Part shown: piece by piece, positions 38,456-45,451 of the stretch | Numbering within the stretch: position 1 is the stretch's first letter | Layout: the number at the start of each line of letters is the position of its first letter | Source: Nioella ostreopsis | Lineage (GTDB): Bacteria; Pseudomonadota; Alphaproteobacteria; Rhodobacterales; Rhodobacteraceae | Direction of reading: 5' to 3' | Assembly (NCBI RefSeq): GCF_004000255.1 | Contig: NZ_RCIQ01000014.1 | Span: 62,001 to 126,000, forward strand | DNA length: 64,000 nt | The notes under the pieces: model-generated | What the model saw: the letters and a program-made list of their open reading frames with translations, nothing else | What the model was told of the DNA's origin: nothing | Database searches by the model: none | Translations under genes and position numbers: made by a program

Positions 38456-38525
38456 CCCTTTCATCTTGGCCCAAATACCTCAGGGGGTCGCCATTGGATG
38501 CGCCATTGGTTCAAGCCCAATGGCG
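38456..38525 (+). repeat. Copy 2 of dispersed 3'-end element, plus GCCATTGG hairpin
   Basis: CCCTTTCATCTTGGC (38456-38470) then AAATACCTC, as at 22201. It is followed by CGCCATTGG (38501-38509) pairing with CCAATGGCG (38517-38525), a perfect 9-bp stem with a 7-base loop; an extra direct copy of GCCATTGG (38490-38497) permits an alternative stem. Likely the 3' end of the peptide-transporter transcript, though without a T-run. Confidence 0.55.
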
Positions 38526-38574
38526 ACGGGGAGGATCCCCCCGCGGATCGACGCCAAAGGCGGCGAAACACCGC

Positions 38575-40782
38575 TCAGTAAAAGCTCTGCGGGTCGATAT
38601 CCACTGCCACCCGCAGGTTATTCGGCAGCTTCAGCCCCCCCAACCATTGCCGCAGCGCATTCTGAATCGGTGCCCCCTTGGGCGCCTTCACCAACAGCCG
38701 CACCCGGTGCCGTCCCCTGATCCGCGCAATCGGCGCGGGCGCGGGGCCGTAGACGATCCCGTCAATCGCCCGGATCGGAGCATCCGACCGCGCCAGATGG
38801 GTCCCAAGGTCAAACGCCGCCGCCGCCTCGGGCGCGGAAATCACGATCCCGGCCAGCCGCCCGAACGGGGGCATGCCCGTCGCACGACGCTCATCGGCCT
38901 CGGCCCGCCAGAACCCTTCCTCGTCCCCGGACAGGATCGCGCGGATCACCGGGTGATCGGGCTGAAACGACTGCAACAGGGCCGTGCCCGGCTTTTCGGC
39001 CCTGCCAGCACGCCCCGCCACCTGCCGCATCAGCTGAAATGTCCGCTCCGCCGCGCGCAGGTCAGATCCTTGCAGACCCAGATCCGCGTCGATTACGCCA
39101 ACAAGCGTCAGCCGGGGGAAGTTGTGCCCCTTGGCCACAAGCTGCGTGCCGATGATGATATCGGTCTCGCCCTCCGCGATCTCGGCAATCCGGGCCTTGA
39201 GCGCGCGGGCAGACCCGAAAAGGTCAGAGGACAGTACCGCCTGTTTGGCCTCCGGGAAAAGCGCTGCCGCCTCTTCCGCCAACCGCTCCACCCCCGGACC
39301 GACAGGGGCCATCTTGCCCTCGACCCCGCAGGATGGGCATGCCTCTGGCATCGGCTTCGTCTCGCCGCATTGATGGCACATCAGTCGTTTGAGGAACCGA
39401 TGCTCCACCATCCGCGCATCGCAATGGTCACAGCCCACCTGCTCGCCGCAGGCCCGGCAGATCGTCACCGGCGCATAGCCGCGGCGGTTGAGGAACAAAA
39501 GCGCCTGCTCGCCCGCTTGTAGCCGCGCCCGAACCGCGCCTTGCAGGGTCGGTGAAATCCAGCGATTGCCCGGCAGATCCTCCCCCCGCATGTCGATCGC
39601 GCGCATGTCGGGCATCACGGCGGGACCGAAGCGGTCGGTCAGGTCGATCCGCGTGTATTTTCCCGATTCCGCGTTCCACCAGCTTTCCAAGCTCGGCGTG
39701 GCCGAGGCCAGCACCACCTGCGCGTCATTGAGGGACGCGCGCAGAACCGACATATCCCGTGCGTTGTAAAGCGCTCCGTCCTCCTGCTTGTAGGAGGTGT
39801 CGTGTTCCTCATCGACGACGATCAGGCCGAGGTCGCGGAACGGCAGGTAAAGCGCGGACCGAGCGCCGACGATCAGTTGCGCCGCCCCCTGCCCGACCAT
39901 GCGCCAGCAGCGGCGGCGTTCGGTCATGGTGACGCCGGAATGCCACTCCGCGGGCTCCGCGCCGAAGCGGGCCTTCACGCGGGTCAGGAATTCGCTCGTC
40001 AGGGCAATCTCGGGCAAAAGCACCAGAGCCTGCCGCCCCTGCCGCAGGCACTCCGCCACCGCCTCCAGATAGACCTCTGTCTTGCCCGACCCCGTGACGC
40101 CCTTCAGAAGCGTGGTGCCATAGCGCCCGGCGCGGATGCCCTCGCAGATCTGTGCGGCGGCCCCCGCCTGCGCCTCGGTCAGTTCCTTGCCGTCTCGCTC
40201 GGGATCGAGCGGCAGGTAGGGGACGTCGCGGGGCGTGTCGAACTCCTCCACCACGCCCTGTTTCACCAGCCCCTTGATGACGGAGGAGGTCACGCCCGCC
40301 ATTTCCGACAGCTCGCCAAGCGTAAAGCTGACCCCGCCATATTCCTCCAGCACCGCGATCACGCGGGTGCGGGCATCGGTCATGCGGTCGGGTTCGCCAT
40401 ACCCCATCCGGTAGAGCTTGCGCATTGAGGGCGGGTCGGCCAGCCCGGGCGCGCGGGTCGCCAGCCGCAGCATCTGCGACAGCGGCGTCAGGGTGTAGGA
40501 CCCCACGCGGGTCAGAAACTCCCGCATCTCGGCGCGCATCGGGGCCACGTCCAGCACCTTCAGGACAGACCGGATCTTGGCCGGATCCCAATCGCCCCGC
40601 CCCGGTCCCCAGACCACGCCAAGCACCTTGCGCGGGCCAAGCGGCACCTGCACGAAGGCCCCCATCCAGCAGCCGCCCTCGGGCGCCTTGTAGTCCAGCA
40701 CGCGGTCCAGCGGTTCGGCGGTTAGCACGCCCACAAGGCTGCCTTCCTCGAAGAATTCCTGCTCTGCCTGCATGTCACTCAT
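38575..40782 (-). CDS. priA: Primosomal protein N' (PriA helicase)
   Basis: 735 aa from the ATG at 40782 (MSDMQAEQEFFEEGSLVGVL); further upstream reading has no family similarity. N-terminal DNA-binding domain with LDYKAPEGG and VPLGPRKVLGVVWG. Helicase motif I GVTGSGKTEVYLEAVAE, motif II VVDEEHDTSYKQEDG, motif III LASATPSLES. The zinc-binding insertion has eight Cys: CRACGEQVGCDHCDARM and CHQCGETKPMPEACPSCG. It reloads the replisome at stalled forks. Single gene, divergent from fsa/tal. Confidence 0.97.
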   Translation of the reverse strand: MSDMQAEQEFFEEGSLVGVLTAEPLDRVLDYKAPEGGCWMGAFVQVPLGPRKVLGVVWGPGRGDWDPAKIRSVLKVLDVAPMRAEMREFLTRVGSYTLTPLSQMLRLATRAPGLADPPSMRKLYRMGYGEPDRMTDARTRVIAVLEEYGGVSFTLGELSEMAGVTSSVIKGLVKQGVVEEFDTPRDVPYLPLDPERDGKELTEAQAGAAAQICEGIRAGRYGTTLLKGVTGSGKTEVYLEAVAECLRQGRQALVLLPEIALTSEFLTRVKARFGAEPAEWHSGVTMTERRRCWRMVGQGAAQLIVGARSALYLPFRDLGLIVVDEEHDTSYKQEDGALYNARDMSVLRASLNDAQVVLASATPSLESWWNAESGKYTRIDLTDRFGPAVMPDMRAIDMRGEDLPGNRWISPTLQGAVRARLQAGEQALLFLNRRGYAPVTICRACGEQVGCDHCDARMVEHRFLKRLMCHQCGETKPMPEACPSCGVEGKMAPVGPGVERLAEEAAALFPEAKQAVLSSDLFGSARALKARIAEIAEGETDIIIGTQLVAKGHNFPRLTLVGVIDADLGLQGSDLRAAERTFQLMRQVAGRAGRAEKPGTALLQSFQPDHPVIRAILSGDEEGFWRAEADERRATGMPPFGRLAGIVISAPEAAAAFDLGTHLARSDAPIRAIDGIVYGPAPAPIARIRGRHRVRLLVKAPKGAPIQNALRQWLGGLKLPNNLRVAVDIDPQSFY

Positions 40783-40871
40783 GTTACCGCAATCATAGTT
40801 GGGCTTTCCGCCGCGTCTAAGCTGGGGTAAGACACGCCCGAGCCCGCCATCAACCCCTGAGGGATAGACCA

Positions 40872-41525
40872 ATGAAATTCTTTGTCGACTCCGCCGAAGT
40901 GGACGCCATCGCCGAGCTGAATGATATCGGGATGGTCGACGGTGTCACCACCAACCCGTCGCTGATCCTGAAATCGGGCCGCGACATCATCGAAGTGACC
41001 CGCGAAATCTGCGCCATGGTCGATGGCCCGGTGTCCGCCGAGGTCGTGGCGCTGGAAGCCGATGCGATGATCGCCGAGGGCCGCAAACTGGCCGAGATCG
41101 CAGACAATATCTGCATCAAGCTGCCGCTCACCTGGGACGGGCTGAAGGCCTGCAACATCCTGACCAATGACGGGTTCAAGACCAATGTGACGCTGTGCTT
41201 CTCCGCCAATCAGGCGCTGCTGGCAGCCAAGGCGGGCGCGACCTATATCTCTCCCTTCATCGGGCGGCTCGACGATATCAACCTCGACGGGATGGACCTG
41301 ATCGCCGATATCCGCACGATCTACGACAATTACGGGTTCGAGACGCAGATCCTCGCCGCCTCAATCCGCTCTGCCAACCACATGAAGGACGCGGCCCTCA
41401 TTGGCGCCGACGTGGCCACCGCGCCGCCGAATGTGATCAAGGCGATGGCGTCTCATGTTCTGACTGACAAGGGCCTCGACGGCTTTATGAAGGACTGGGC
41501 AAAAACAGGGCAGAAAATCCTTTAA
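40872..41525 (+). CDS. fsa: Fructose-6-phosphate aldolase / small transaldolase (TalC-type)
   Basis: 217 aa, the length of the FSA/TalC subfamily. It starts [34 protein letters not shown] follows at about residue 26; the Schiff-base Lys is in [15 protein letters not shown] (about 86); [31 protein letters not shown] is the family core. Either cleaves fructose 6-phosphate to dihydroxyacetone and glyceraldehyde 3-phosphate or acts as transaldolase; sequence alone does not separate these. First of a possible operon with the DUF484 gene 52 bases downstream. Confidence 0.93.
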   Translation: MKFFVDSAEVDAIAELNDIGMVDGVTTNPSLILKSGRDIIEVTREICAMVDGPVSAEVVALEADAMIAEGRKLAEIADNICIKLPLTWDGLKACNILTNDGFKTNVTLCFSANQALLAAKAGATYISPFIGRLDDINLDGMDLIADIRTIYDNYGFETQILAASIRSANHMKDAALIGADVATAPPNVIKAMASHVLTDKGLDGFMKDWAKTGQKIL

Positions 41526-41536
41526 ACATGTTGTAA

Positions 41537-41573
41537 GGTCTGCCCCAACCATAAAAACACCAAGGGGCAGACC
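41537..41573 (+). promoter_or_regulatory. Perfect 10-bp hairpin covering the DUF484 ribosome-binding site
   Basis: GGTCTGCCCC (41537-41546) pairs perfectly with GGGGCAGACC (41564-41573) across a 17-base A-rich loop. The only Shine-Dalgarno-like sequence before the ATG at 41578 is AAGGGG (41562-41567), which lies in the loop end and 3' arm. No T-run follows, so it does not look like a terminator. It could gate translation of the DUF484-xerC pair. Confidence 0.5.
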
Positions 41574-41577
41574 ACTT

Positions 41578-42291
41578 ATGGGCGAAAGGGCAGACGCGTT
41601 GGAAGACTGGCGCGAACGGGTATTGAACGACCCGGATCTCATTCTCGACGACCGCGACGTGATGCGGGCGCTGATCACCGCGAATGACCGCCAGATGGGC
41701 GGCAATATCGTCGATATGCGCGGCATCGCCATGGAACGGCTGGAAAACCGGCTGGACCGGCTGGAGGACACGCATCGCAGCGTGATCGCGGCGGCCTATG
41801 AAAACCTCGCCGGTACCAACCAGATCCACCGCGCGATCCTGAAACTGCTGGATCAGGCGGAGTTCGAGGATTTCCTCAAGGTGCTCGGCACCGATGTGGC
41901 CGCGATCCTGCGGGTGGACCGCATCCGGCTGGTTCTGGAAAGCCCCGAGGCGACGGAAACCAGCGCCCCCAAGGTGCAGAAGCTGGAAGATGTGCTGACC
42001 GTGGTCGCGCCGGGTTTCGTCGATGACTACCTGACTGCCGGGCGCAACATGCCGCAACGGCCCGTGACGCTTCGGCAGGTCGGCACCGGGGCGGCCAGCA
42101 TCTATGGCGAAGCGGCCGACTGGATCGCGTCCGAGGCCTTGCTGCGGCTGGATCTCGGCCTTGGTCGTCTGCCGGCGTTGCTGGTCATGGGGTCGGAAGA
42201 CCCGCACCAGTTCCGCCCCAGTCAGGGCACCGACCTGCTGAATTTCTTCACGGGCGTCTTTGAACGCAGCATGAAACGGTTCCTGGGGTAG
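41578..42291 (+). CDS. DUF484 family protein
   Basis: 237 aa. Opening LEDWRERVLNDPDLILDDRDVMRALI matches the family N-terminal helix. A coiled-coil stretch (MRGIAMERLENRLDRLEDTH) at about 45-65 is followed by a GAF-like fold (about 95-225) with LDLGLGRLPALLVMGSEDPH and QGTDLLNFFTGVFER near the end. DUF484 genes lie directly upstream of xerC in many proteobacteria; the biochemical role is unknown. Five bases separate it from xerC. Confidence 0.9.
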   Translation: MGERADALEDWRERVLNDPDLILDDRDVMRALITANDRQMGGNIVDMRGIAMERLENRLDRLEDTHRSVIAAAYENLAGTNQIHRAILKLLDQAEFEDFLKVLGTDVAAILRVDRIRLVLESPEATETSAPKVQKLEDVLTVVAPGFVDDYLTAGRNMPQRPVTLRQVGTGAASIYGEAADWIASEALLRLDLGLGRLPALLVMGSEDPHQFRPSQGTDLLNFFTGVFERSMKRFLG

Positions 42292-42296
42292 GCGCG

Positions 42297-43220
42297 ATGA
42301 GCACCGCCCTCAGCCCCGCCGCGCGCGACCTGATGGACGCGTGGCTTGCGGATGTGGGCAGCCTGCGGGGCGGCTCGCCCGCCACGGTCACCGCCTACGG
42401 GGCCGACCTGCGGGACTTTCTGGCGTTTCAGACCGGCCACCACGGTGCGCAGCTTGGCCTAGCGCCCCTGCGCGCGCTTGGGCCACGGGATATGCGGGCC
42501 TGGATGGCGGCGGAACGGGGATCGGGTCTCGGGGCGCGATCATTGGCCCGCAAGCTGTCGGCGGTGAAGGGGTTTTACCGATGGTGGGCCGAGCGGGAAG
42601 GGTTCGACGCCACGGCGGTCCTGTCCACCCGCGCCCCCAAGTTCCAGCGCAAACTCCCCCGACCGCTATCGGAACCCGCCGCGCAGGACCTGATGGACCG
42701 GGTCGGCGCACAGGACGCCCGCGACTGGATTGCCGCGCGGGATGTGGCGGTTGTGACGCTGCTTTATGGCTGCGGATTGCGGATATCGGAGGCGCTTGGC
42801 CTTACGGCCTCGGTCCTGCCGCTGTCGGATACGCTGCGCATCCGGGGCAAGGGCAACAAGGACCGGGAGGTGCCGGTTCTGCCCGCCGCCCGACGCGCCG
42901 TGGACCGCTACGCCGCGCTCTGCCCGCATGACCTACCCGACGATGGCCCGCTGTTCCGGGCCGTGCGTGGCGGGGCGCTTGGCCCCCGGCAGGTGGCCAA
43001 GGTGGTTGAAGCCGCCCGGATGCAGCTCGGCCTGCCCGCCACCGCGACCCCCCACGCCATGCGCCACAGCTTCGCCACGCATCTGCTGGACGCAGGCGGC
43101 GATCTGCGCGCGATTCAAGAGCTGCTCGGCCATGCCTCCCTGTCCACTACCCAAGCCTATACGGCGGTGGACACGGCGAGACTGATGGAAGTGTATCGCA
43201 ATGCCCACCCCAAGGCGTAA
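42297..43220 (+). CDS. xerC: Tyrosine recombinase XerC
   Basis: 307 aa. The N-terminal SAM-like core-binding domain occupies about residues 1-100 (LRGGSPATVTAYGADLRDFL). In the catalytic domain the first Arg is in YGCGLRISEALGLT (about 165), Lys in RIRGKGNKDREVPVL, HxxR in HAMRHSFATHLLDAGGDL (about 250), the second His in LGHASLSTTQAY, and the nucleophile Tyr in TQAYTAVD. All residues for strand exchange are present. It resolves chromosome dimers at dif with XerD. Context with DUF484 supports XerC over XerD or an integron or phage integrase. Confidence 0.94.
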   Translation: MSTALSPAARDLMDAWLADVGSLRGGSPATVTAYGADLRDFLAFQTGHHGAQLGLAPLRALGPRDMRAWMAAERGSGLGARSLARKLSAVKGFYRWWAEREGFDATAVLSTRAPKFQRKLPRPLSEPAAQDLMDRVGAQDARDWIAARDVAVVTLLYGCGLRISEALGLTASVLPLSDTLRIRGKGNKDREVPVLPAARRAVDRYAALCPHDLPDDGPLFRAVRGGALGPRQVAKVVEAARMQLGLPATATPHAMRHSFATHLLDAGGDLRAIQELLGHASLSTTQAYTAVDTARLMEVYRNAHPKA

Positions 43221-43298
43221 TATCTGCACCGGGAAATCCCTGCGATGCGGCCTGGGAACCCCGCTTGATGCGGTGATCTGCTTGCCTCTCTCGACACA

Positions 43299-44006
43299 AT
43301 GCTTCATGTCAGTCCGATGACTTTGCGTATGAAAGCCCTTTCGGTTCACCTGTTCACCGCCACCGGCGCCGTCTTTGCCATGCTGGCGATGCTGGCGGCG
43401 GTCGAGGAAAAGTGGTCGCTCATGTTCCTGTGGCTGGTGGTGGCCCTGATCGTCGACGGGATCGACGGGCCGCTGGCACGCCGCTACCAGGTCAAGACCA
43501 ATGCACCGGAGTTCGACGGGGTCCTGATGGACCTGATCATCGACTACCTGACCTATGTGTTCATCCCCGCCTATGCGCTGTTCAAATCGGGGCTGCTGCC
43601 GGGCTGGACAGGGTGGCTGGCGATCATCGTGATCACCTTTGCCAGCGTCGTCTACTTCGCCGATACCCGGATGAAGACCAAGGACAATTCCTTTGCGGGC
43701 TTTCCGGGGTGCTGGAACATGGTGGTTCTGGTGCTGTTCGCGATCAGCCCGAATTTCTACGTGATCCTGGCCCTGGTGGTTCTGTTTTCAGTTGGCATGT
43801 TCCTGAACCTGAAATTCATCCACCCGGTGCGCACGGAACGCTGGCGGGCCGTGTCCTTGCCCATGGCCATTGCCTGGACCGGCTTTGCCGGGTGGGCCGC
43901 TTGGGTGGATTTTCACCCGGAAAGCTGGGCACTTTGGGGGTTGATGGGCAGCTCTATCTATCTGGCTGTTGCCGGGGTTGCCCAACAGGTTCTGCCAGAA
44001 CGCTGA
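43299..44006 (+). CDS. pcs: Phosphatidylcholine synthase
   Basis: 235 aa if the ATG at 43299 is used; in-frame ATGs at 43317 and 43329 are alternatives, and none has a good ribosome-binding site. Seven to eight membrane spans. The CDP-alcohol phosphatidyltransferase motif appears as DGIDGPLARR followed by FDGVLMDLIIDYLTYVFIP (about 50-90), the modified pattern typical of Pcs. DTRMKTKDNSFAGFPGCWN near 125 also fits. It condenses choline with CDP-diacylglycerol to phosphatidylcholine, a common lipid in Rhodobacterales. Confidence 0.9.
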   Translation: MLHVSPMTLRMKALSVHLFTATGAVFAMLAMLAAVEEKWSLMFLWLVVALIVDGIDGPLARRYQVKTNAPEFDGVLMDLIIDYLTYVFIPAYALFKSGLLPGWTGWLAIIVITFASVVYFADTRMKTKDNSFAGFPGCWNMVVLVLFAISPNFYVILALVVLFSVGMFLNLKFIHPVRTERWRAVSLPMAIAWTGFAGWAAWVDFHPESWALWGLMGSSIYLAVAGVAQQVLPER

Positions 44007-44050
44007 TCTTCAGACTTTCGTGAATGACGCAGGGTCAATGCGGGGATGGC

Positions 44051-44084
44051 TTGACTCCGGCTTTTGTTTGTGTATAAATTACAC
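44051..44084 (+). promoter_or_regulatory. Promoter with GTGTA-N5-TACAC palindrome, copy 1
   Basis: TTGACT (44051-44056), 16-base spacer, TATAAA (44073-44078). The -10 is embedded in the 15-bp palindrome GTGTATAAATTACAC (44070-44084). It lies 40 bases before the start of the secreted 109-aa protein. An operator covering the -10 normally means repression. Two further copies lie at 44599 and 44950. Confidence 0.65.
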
Positions 44085-44124
44085 CTATTAGACCAAGCCG
44101 CACTCAAACCCAGGAATTTGACCC

Positions 44125-44454
44125 ATGCGTATCTTCTCTCTTCTTTCTGCCGCTGCCCTCGCCTCTGCCGTTTCCGGCGCTTCCCAGGCCGAGGCCCAGT
44201 ATGTCGACATGTATGAACTGAGCGCCTATTGCAGCGCCGGATACTACGAGGCCTGCGCCATGCTGGATGCCTATGCCATGCAGATGCAGGCCCCGGTCTA
44301 TGGCGGCTACAACAGCTACGACCCCTACGCGGCCCACGCTCAGCGGATGGATGACATCCACAGCTGGGGCAATCAGATGATGGCCACCGGGGCTGCGAAC
44401 TCCGCCATTCTGGACCAGCGCCACAACTCCTTCATGGAGACCCTGCGCAACTGA
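44125..44454 (+). CDS. Small secreted protein of unknown function
   Basis: 109 aa with a clear Sec signal peptide (MRIFSLLSAAALASAVSGAS, cleavage near AEA before QYVDMY). The mature part of about 85 residues is rich in Tyr, Met and Ala. It has two Cys in AYCSAGYYEACAMLDAYA, spaced to form one disulfide, and several aromatic and Gly residues in the middle (VYGGYNSYDPYAAHAQ). AGGA lies 9 bases before the ATG. Flanked by its own palindrome-overlapped promoter and an intrinsic terminator, so it is monocistronic. I do not recognise the family. Confidence 0.8.
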   Translation: MRIFSLLSAAALASAVSGASQAEAQYVDMYELSAYCSAGYYEACAMLDAYAMQMQAPVYGGYNSYDPYAAHAQRMDDIHSWGNQMMATGAANSAILDQRHNSFMETLRN

Positions 44455-44472
44455 TCCCTGATGACCGTGCAT

Positions 44473-44507
44473 GGGCCCGTCAGCCGAGAAGGTTGGCGGG
44501 CCCTTTT
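44473..44507 (+). terminator. Intrinsic terminator after the 109-aa secreted protein gene
   Basis: GGGCCCGTCAGCC pairs with GGTTGGCGGGCCC (G-U pairs and one mismatch tolerated) around GAGAA, followed by TTTTCG. It begins 18 bases after the stop. Confidence 0.8.
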
Positions 44508-44579
44508 CGTTTGCGCAGTCCGGTGTCCTGGCCTGCGCAGCTGCATCCAAATTTTTTGTGTCATGTTGAAACTTTTTGC

Positions 44580-44613
44580 TTGCACCACCCCTCTTAATGT
44601 GTAATTAATACAC
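44580..44613 (+). promoter_or_regulatory. Promoter with GTGTA-N5-TACAC palindrome, copy 2
   Basis: TTGCAC (44580-44585), 16-base spacer, TAATTA (44602-44607). The -10 again lies inside a perfect 15-bp palindrome, GTGTAATTAATACAC (44599-44613). Spacing and position of the palindrome relative to the -10 are identical to copy 1. The start codon of the 40-aa frame is 32 bases after the palindrome. Confidence 0.6.
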
Positions 44614-44645
44614 TTACAGAAACACAGCTAACGGAACTTGAACCA

Positions 44646-44768
44646 ATGTCCTTCTCGCCCCGCACCGCCGCCGCCCTTCTCGCCCGTGAAGATCGTTCTC
44701 GCCGGGCCAAGCCAGTGACACTTCCGAAGGCGCCCTTCCCTCTTGGCGCAATTGCTGATCACGCCTGA
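44646..44768 (+). CDS. 40-aa small protein, paralogue of the 42-aa protein at 44998
   Basis: Frame ATG 44646 to TGA 44766-44768: starts MSFSPRTAAALLARED, then RSRRAKP and APFPLGAIADHA. Ribosome-binding site is weak (GGAAC 11 bases upstream). Support comes from comparison with 44998-45126: both start M-x-[FL]-SP-x-x-AA-[AV]-[LI]-L, both have R-[SP]-R-[RK]-A-[KN] near residue 17-22 and both carry [AV]-PFP-[LI] near the end. Both follow the same palindromic promoter at nearly the same distance. Basic, no signal peptide or membrane span. Function unknown; a leader peptide is an alternative. Confidence 0.5.
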   Translation: MSFSPRTAAALLAREDRSRRAKPVTLPKAPFPLGAIADHA

Positions 44769-44858
44769 GTTTCGTCGGGCCCGGCAGTCCTCCCTCCCTC
44801 CTCCTCCCTTCGCCGGGCCTGACACCCAAGTTTTTCATCACCAAAACATTTTCACACG

Positions 44859-44905
44859 GATGGTCCTGCTGCGACCGTGAGAGCGGCAGGGCCATCCGCT
44901 TTTTC
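44859..44905 (+). terminator. Strong intrinsic terminator of the 40-aa unit
   Basis: GGATGGTCCTGCTGC (from 44859) pairs with GCGGCAGGGCCATCC over 15 positions including G-U pairs, followed by GCTTTTTC. Separates the copy-2 unit from the copy-3 promoter. Confidence 0.85.
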
Positions 44906-44932
44906 TTGCCAGGTATCTCAGCCAAACTCCGA

Positions 44933-44964
44933 TTGCCGAATCCTATATAGTGTGATATATACAC
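44933..44964 (+). promoter_or_regulatory. Promoter region with GTGTA-N5-TACAC palindrome, copy 3
   Basis: GTGTGATATATACAC (44950-44964) matches the palindrome with one mismatch in the left arm. TTGCCG (44933-44938) and TATATA (44956-44961) with a 17-base spacer would place the -10 inside the palindrome, as in copies 1 and 2, though the offset is 3 bases different. The 42-aa frame starts 33 bases after it. Confidence 0.5.
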
Positions 44965-44997
44965 TTGTATTGATTGAAGTCACAGAAAGCCAACCTC

Positions 44998-45126
44998 ATG
45001 CCCCTGTCTCCGCATCTTGCAGCCGTCATCCTGTTCTCGCCCCGTCCGCGCAAAGCCAATGCCTCGCGCAAGGGATCAAGGGCACAGATCGTTCCCTTTC
45101 CAATCGTACCGCGCCGCCATGATTGA
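44998..45126 (+). CDS. 42-aa small protein overlapping the next gene
   Basis: Frame ATG 44998 to TGA 45124-45126: starts MPLSPHLAAVILFSPRPRKA, later QIVPFPIVPRRHD. Similar to the 40-aa protein at 44646 in its first 12 residues, its R-x-R-K-A block and its PFP motif. Basic and Pro-rich. The stop overlaps the start of the secreted 110-aa frame by 8 bases (ATGATTGA), an arrangement typical of translational coupling, so it may act as a leader controlling that gene. Ribosome-binding site weak (AGAAAG 10-15 bases upstream). Function unknown. Confidence 0.5.
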   Translation: MPLSPHLAAVILFSPRPRKANASRKGSRAQIVPFPIVPRRHD

Positions 45127-45451
45127 GCTGACACATCTCCCCGGCGTCATCCGCGCAGGAGCTTTCCTGTTGCTCGCAGCGCTGCCCGCTGGCGCCGAAA
45201 CAGCGCCGGTCCCGTCGTCCGATCCAATGCCGGAGCTTTCTGCCATGGGCCAAACGCTGAACAGCGCCGGGCAATACAGCCTGAACGCTCTGCTGGTCCA
45301 ATTTGCCGATGACAGAAATTCAGCAGATATCGCGGCAGAGGGACCCTCCTGGTCGGATGTGATGCATCAGCAATCCGGGCGTGGGCAATGCCATGATGGC
45401 ACCCACGATTGTGAAGGCCCTGGGCTGACCGGTGGTCAGATCACTCGCTAG
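45119..45451 (+). CDS. Small secreted protein of unknown function
   Basis: 110 aa from the ATG at 45119 (MIELTHLPGVIRAGAFLLLA); the frame is open upstream to 45017 but only this start leaves the signal peptide at the N-terminus. Sec signal peptide with cleavage near ALPAGA before ETAPVP. The mature part is about 85 residues, acidic, with QTLNSAGQYSLNALLVQFAD and a C-terminal pair of Cys in GQCHDGTHDCEGPG that could form a disulfide or bind metal with the adjacent His residues. No family recognised. The last 11 bases overlap the 3' end of the convergent pilin-like gene. Confidence 0.6.
   Translation: MIELTHLPGVIRAGAFLLLAALPAGAETAPVPSSDPMPELSAMGQTLNSAGQYSLNALLVQFADDRNSADIAAEGPSWSDVMHQQSGRGQCHDGTHDCEGPGLTGGQITR

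Larger units (their letters stand above)
44614..44905 (+). ncRNA. Candidate structured transcript with CCUCCUCCC loop (CcsR/Cuckoo-like)
   Basis: Predicted transcript from the copy-2 promoter to the terminator at 44905. It contains the 40-aa frame, then a hairpin with arms GTCGGGCCCGGC (44774-44785) and GCCGGGCCTGAC (44812-44823). The 26-base pyrimidine loop contains CCTCCTCCC (44800-44808), complementary to ribosome-binding sites. Rhodobacter CcsR RNAs and the related alphaproteobacterial Cuckoo RNAs carry the same CCUCCUCCC motif in hairpin loops. Those usually have two such loops and follow a DUF1127 gene; here I see one motif loop and no DUF1127 protein. It could be a dual-function mRNA/sRNA or a processed 3'-UTR sRNA. 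Confidence 0.45.
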
